From Candidatus Bathyarchaeota archaeon (lineage in GTDB: Archaea; Thermoproteota; Bathyarchaeia; Bathyarchaeales; Bathycorpusculaceae), in contig CAIUPH010000069.1 of assembly GCA_903901015.1 (NCBI GenBank), forward strand, positions 1-44,056: a DNA stretch of 44,056 bases, in the 5' to 3' direction. Below, one piece after another: positions 41,155 to 44,056 of this stretch. Numbering within the stretch: position 1 is the first letter of the stretch; every line of letters begins with the position of its first letter. The notes under the pieces are model-generated. The model made no database searches. It saw nothing but the letters and a program-made list of their open reading frames with translations, and was not told where the DNA came from. Both the position numbers and the translations under genes were made by a program.

Positions 41155-41865
41155 ATGTCTGAAGTCGAGGTAATACTAAGGCAGGAAGCAGGCGTTAAAG
41201 ATCACGAGTCAGAAACGCCGCCGACCGTCGGGCTCAAAGCAGGCGCCTTCGCAGAACTTGGCACCCTAATACTAACAAACAAACGCCTCATTTACATTTC
41301 AAAGGGAGGAGGCGCCCGAGCGGCTGCGTGGGCGTTAGGCGGAGTTTTCGCAGCTCAAGCCATTGAAAACAGCGTCTCTAAAGCCGAAATAGATGAACTT
41401 TCGAGCCAGGAAGGCAGCTACTTTACGCTCCTGCAGAACATTACTAGGGCTGAAGCTGGAAAGAAAATGGGGCAAACTTTCGTTAGTGTGGGTAGCGTTG
41501 GTTCAATGAAACCGGTTCATGCCTACGTCGTTGGAGGAGGAACCAACAATCAACAGTGGGCTGCCACCATAAATCAAGCTAAAGCCGCATTACAATTCAC
41601 GCCGACGGCAGGTTTTGGTCCTCAACAACCACAGCGAACATCTTATGTGAGAACCTGCCAGCGATGCGGCAAACCCGACAGCCTTGGATCAAAATTCTGC
41701 ACTTCATGCGGTGCACCTTTTGAGCAGCTCCAAACGCAGGCAACTTTTCCTTCGCCACCTCCACCGCCGCCGACAACGCCTACATGCCCCTACTGCAAAA
41801 GCCCAATCCGCTACATCCAGCAATATCAAAGATGGTACTGCGACAACGAAAAAAGGTATGTTTAG
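41155..41865 (+). CDS. PH/GRAM-like domain protein with two zinc ribbons
   Basis: A 236-residue protein. Residues 1-150 resemble a bacterial PH or GRAM-type domain: LGTLILTNKRLIYISKGGG is the typical strand pair, followed by a Gly/Ala-rich helix. Residues 163-185 are a zinc ribbon (CQRCGKPDSLGSKFCTSCG), then a Pro-rich linker with eight consecutive prolines broken only by Ser, and a final CPYC...WYCDNE ribbon, possibly incomplete. Archaeal proteins of this layout act as membrane- or protein-binding adaptors; no activity is known. A TATA-like CTTAAAATA (41114-41122) and GAGGA precede the ATG. Confidence 0.62.
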   Translation: MSEVEVILRQEAGVKDHESETPPTVGLKAGAFAELGTLILTNKRLIYISKGGGARAAAWALGGVFAAQAIENSVSKAEIDELSSQEGSYFTLLQNITRAEAGKKMGQTFVSVGSVGSMKPVHAYVVGGGTNNQQWAATINQAKAALQFTPTAGFGPQQPQRTSYVRTCQRCGKPDSLGSKFCTSCGAPFEQLQTQATFPSPPPPPPTTPTCPYCKSPIRYIQQYQRWYCDNEKRYV

Positions 41866-42164
41866 ATTTTTCTTCATGCATCCTTTTGCCTAATTAAAAT
41901 GAAAGAAAAAAATTATCGATTTTAGGATGGTTATTTAAAGTCGGAAAATTATTGTTTTCCGGTTTTTTCTTCATGCTTTTTCTTTTTTGCTAGGTTCTTT
42001 TTTGCTAATGAAGGCATAATATTATTCCTCTTAGGTAATTATAGTTTAACTATTATGTATGAAAGTGCCTAAAAGCTTACCTATTAAAAACCTGAAAAAA
42101 CAAACGCAGATGAGGTTTAAGCTATATATAATGGGTCAGACAAACTCAGCAAACATGTTAACTG
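41866..42164. other. Intergenic region, AT-rich
   Basis: About 300 bases without a gene. It contains the terminator-like hairpin listed at 41942 and T-rich runs. The end has a TATATATAAT-like element near 42124-42132, a likely TATA box for the helical-protein gene that follows. Confidence 0.5.
41942..41968 (+). terminator. Hairpin plus T-run after the PH-like gene
   Basis: CGGAAAA (41942-41948) and TTTTCCG (41955-41961) form a perfect 7-base stem with a 6-base loop, followed by a run of T. It lies 77 bases after the stop at 41865. Archaeal termination mainly needs the T-run; the hairpin may help. Confidence 0.55.
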
Positions 42165-42617
42165 TTGATTTGGGGGAACATCGAGTTGGATGAAGTCTTA
42201 GAAATGTTGGATAAAACCGCGAAGCGGGTACAGAAAGTTGCAGATGAAACAAAAGAAGCCACTGTGAAACAAACAGCCCTCTACGAGGGACTTCTAGCGT
42301 CGCCACTGGCGTCTCAGGAGCAGAGGTTAAGGGCGTTTATCGGAAAAACGCTAGAGTTGGAACGTTTAGAACGGTTGAATTCGCAGCTTACATTGCTCTA
42401 TACGCTGCAGATTTTCGCGTTCAAAGTTAAAGTGATTGAAGTTTCCGTCAGCAAAATAAACGAGCAACTAGTGAAAGCGGGGGTTCTGCAGAAAAGCGGC
42501 GAAGTCGAAGACATAACTAAGAACATCGACGCACTAAAAATCTTAATTGAAGCACATTACGAGTCGATGAAGGAAATAAACGAAACTCAGAACAAGAACC
42601 TCGGATACATTCAATAA
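42165..42617 (+). CDS. Helical hypothetical protein
   Basis: A 150-residue protein, nearly all helical: LDEVLEMLDKTAKRVQKVADETKEATVKQTALYEGLL, then a region with heptad-like leucines (LELERLERLNSQLTLLYTLQI) and another helix ending NKNLGYIQ. No Cys, signal or membrane segment. The start is uncertain: TTG at 42165, TTG at 42186 (preceded by a G-rich possible ribosome-binding sequence) or ATG at 42204. No ATG gives the full length. I do not recognise the family; coiled-coil interaction is likely. Confidence 0.5.
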   Translation: MIWGNIELDEVLEMLDKTAKRVQKVADETKEATVKQTALYEGLLASPLASQEQRLRAFIGKTLELERLERLNSQLTLLYTLQIFAFKVKVIEVSVSKINEQLVKAGVLQKSGEVEDITKNIDALKILIEAHYESMKEINETQNKNLGYIQ

Positions 42618-42637
42618 AAAATAATGATAAAAAGGGC

Positions 42638-42669
42638 AGCCTTGGTGGCTTTAAACCACCTTTTGGGCT
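42638..42669. terminator. Hairpin between convergent genes
   Basis: AGCC-x2-GGTGG (42638-42648) pairs with CCACC-x5-GGCT (42656-42669) around a CTTTAAA loop. It lies between the stops of two convergent genes (42617 and 42674) and could act for both. Confidence 0.5.
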
Positions 42670-42673
42670 TATT

Positions 42674-43594
42674 TTAGAATAGTTTTTCCCAACTTGTGAC
42701 TAAGTCGAGGACTTCTTGACCTTGTTTTCCGCCGTAGCTAACTAAGCGTTCGCGAACGTCTTTTTGGGCGATTGCTGCTTTCTGGAATTCTTGCATTTGT
42801 GCTGCTTTGTCTGTGAGGTATAGTAGTCCGTCTACTCCTGCGCGTGCCATGCGTACTGAGACTGTTAAGAGTTCAGCTGGGGTTGGGCATTCTTTTGGAT
42901 CGTCGCCGGGGCCTAGAACGTATAGAGCTATGTTGAGTGGTACGTCTTTGAAGAGTTTCTTGAAGTTGCGTGTAAGCATTTCGTTGTACCATGGTGTAGC
43001 GTAGTTTTTGTTGAACATGACGACGAGGAATTCGTCGGTTAATGGTGCGAGGTCGTCGAAGCATACTCCGAAGCGTTCGTAGTTTGTAACTGGGTCTGGA
43101 AGGACACCGATGACGAATTTTTTCTTTGCTTTGTTGCGTACGCGGTCGCTTACCTGTGCCATGTATTCAGTGATTTCTTTTCGTCTCCATTCATACCAGC
43201 TTAATCCGCTTTTCTTCCATAAGTCTTTGCATCGTGGGCATGTGCAGTGGCCGTGTTCTGCGAAGTGGATGCTGTTTAGCCAGATTCCTTGGCTTTTGCG
43301 TGCTACGTCTTCGATGTAGTCGAGTTGTTCTGCGCGGTGTTCAGGTTGTGTTGCGCATAGGACTTCCCAGCGAACGTTAAAGTTGTCGTTGGTTCTCCAT
43401 GCGGGTCCTAAGTCTGATTGGCTGATCCAGTCTGGGTGGATGCGGGCGGTTACGTTGTCTCCGAAAATCGCGATGTTGCTGTGCATGTCAGCTTTTGGGG
43501 GCATTCGTCTGCCTACTTCGGGTTTTACTCGGAAAAGGTCATAGTCGAAGCCTGGAACTTTCTTTGCTTCAAACATGTATGTGCCGAATTTCAT
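42674..43594 (-). CDS. Hypothetical TIM-barrel-like protein (hydrolase-like)
   Basis: A 306-residue soluble protein. Alternating strands and helices (FGTYMFEAKKVPG, IWLNSIHFAEHGHCTCPRCKDLW, KKFVIGVLPDPVTNYERFGVCF, DEFLVVMFNKNYATPWYNEML, PLNIALYVLGPG, RMARAGVDGLLYLTDKAAQ) suggest a (beta/alpha)8 barrel like those of glycoside-hydrolase-related families. CTCPRC near residues 117-122 is a possible metal site. No catalytic pair can be named with confidence, so I do not claim an activity. The minus-strand TATA-like TTTATAAC is at about 43637-43644. A hairpin overlaps the start codon (43594-43621). Confidence 0.55.
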   Translation of the reverse strand: MKFGTYMFEAKKVPGFDYDLFRVKPEVGRRMPPKADMHSNIAIFGDNVTARIHPDWISQSDLGPAWRTNDNFNVRWEVLCATQPEHRAEQLDYIEDVARKSQGIWLNSIHFAEHGHCTCPRCKDLWKKSGLSWYEWRRKEITEYMAQVSDRVRNKAKKKFVIGVLPDPVTNYERFGVCFDDLAPLTDEFLVVMFNKNYATPWYNEMLTRNFKKLFKDVPLNIALYVLGPGDDPKECPTPAELLTVSVRMARAGVDGLLYLTDKAAQMQEFQKAAIAQKDVRERLVSYGGKQGQEVLDLVTSWEKLF

Positions 43595-44042
43595 TTTGCG
43601 TCTACCTTTTTAGACACAAAACGTTCGGCGCGGTTATAAAGTTTTGCATATTAAGCACAAAATTTATTGCAAAGCGAAAAATGCACTTTGGCACTTGGTT
43701 AGGTTGAGTTAAACCATGGTTTTCTGGGGGATATTGATGGTTTTTGGGCTTGGTGACATGCTGAAATGGAATTTAAGTCTATTTTCGATGTTTTTTGTGC
43801 TTTTATTTTTTCTTTATTAGTAGTTGTTGAATTGAGGTTGCTATACACAACAACTTCCATCAGATTGAGTTGTTTATTGTTTTTTGACAGCATAGGCAAG
43901 TTTGGGTTGCTGGCTGGTTGTGGAGGCTACCACAAGCTGGACAGGTTTAAATGCGGAACCTTCCGTCAATAAACCTTGACTAAACCAGGTCAAGAAACCT
44001 TTACGAATAAGCTTTTATCGCAAACAGCTTCTAAGAGGAAGT
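43595..44042. other. Intergenic region with regulatory signals
   Basis: About 450 bases without a convincing gene. It holds the leader hairpin of the TIM-barrel-like gene (43594-43621) and T-rich runs near 43786-43818. A long-loop inverted repeat AGTTGTTG / CAACAACT occurs at 43822-43829 and 43848-43855. It ends with the tandem operator-like motif near the right end. Short frames across it (for example 43699-43899 minus and 43766-43972 plus) look like chance. Confidence 0.5.
43965..44004 (+). promoter_or_regulatory. Tandem GTCAA-N6-TTGAC motif upstream of the last gene
   Basis: GTCAA-TAAACC-TTGAC (43965-43980, followed by TAA) and GTCAA-GAAACC-TTTAC (43989-44004, one mismatch) lie 24 bases apart centre to centre. 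A TATA-like TTTTATC (44012-44018) follows, then AGAGGAAGT and ATG at 44043. The motif matches the pair at 40977-41039. Confidence 0.6.
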
Positions 44043-44056
44043 ATGAGCAGCATAAG
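44043..44056 (+). CDS. Start of a gene cut off by the window edge
   Basis: Only the first codons (Met-Ser-Ser-Ile) are visible. The ATG follows GAGGA at good spacing, a TATA-like element and the operator pair, so a real gene probably begins here. Nothing can be said about its product. Confidence 0.45.

Noticed and set aside
43699-43972. Short genes in the right-hand intergenic region
   Set aside because: The frames overlap each other on opposite strands, are T-rich or low complexity, and have no start signals.
1-44056. CRISPR array or insertion sequence with terminal repeats
   Set aside because: No regularly spaced repeats and no transposase-like protein were seen; the Cas4-like domain belongs to a helicase fusion.

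Overview
The window is archaeal. It encodes transcription factor B, an Alba chromatin protein, Mrp/NBP35, a tRNA-Ala with an encoded CCA, TATA-type promoters close to start codons, and a complete LysW amino-group carrier pathway. The mix of LysW lysine/arginine synthesis, many zinc-ribbon proteins, a B12 radical SAM enzyme and a moderate GC content fits a mesophilic member of the Bathyarchaeia or a relative. That placement is inferred from gene content only.

Layout. Positions 1-1621 look like the edge of an integrated element: an AT-rich tyrosine recombinase gene overlapped by a tiny zinc-ribbon gene, with the rest lying to the left. Positions 1775-6747 hold an aspartate-family operon: an ACT-domain protein, threonine synthase, homoserine dehydrogenase, aspartate kinase and a DUF3786 protein. 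Positions 6806-12654 are mixed accessory genes: arrestin-like zinc ribbon, B12 radical SAM, lone receiver domain, degenerate phospholipase-D-like protein, methyltransferase and hemerythrin. TFB and a very large RecB/Cas4-type nuclease-helicase fusion follow on the minus strand to 18482, then a small Cys-containing protein and a Rieske ferredoxin.

Positions 19432-25063 (minus strand) are lysK-lysJ-lysZ-lysY-lysX-lysW, read in the order W-X-Y-Z-J-K, with a divergent Lrp/AsnC regulator. The pathway builds lysine and/or ornithine while the intermediate is attached to the C-terminal Glu of LysW. The LysX here is unusually long. rpiA and a membrane-anchored coiled-coil gene follow.

Positions 27668-31002 are the most interesting cassette. 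A two-helix membrane zinc-ribbon protein overlaps a DUF2207-like membrane protein that ends in a tail with 10 Cys in 21 residues. That gene abuts, with no gap, a radical SAM/SPASM enzyme whose N-terminus looks like a PqqD/RRE peptide-recognition domain. I read this as a candidate peptide- or protein-tail modification system. A HAD phosphatase/CTP-dependent lipid kinase fusion follows.

Positions 32319-37418 hold small genes (GIY-YIG, CooT-like), an HTH regulator, albA, Mrp, an adenosine-specific kinase-family protein and an MFS transporter gene split by one in-frame TGA. Positions 37540-38466 hold a tRNA-Ala(TGC), a VapBC-type toxin-antitoxin pair and a second, decayed copy of the same tRNA. 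The right end has a YbhN-like membrane protein, an exported multi-pass protein, a PH-like zinc-ribbon protein, a helical protein, a TIM-barrel-like protein, and a repeated palindrome GTCAA-N6-TTGAC at two promoters.
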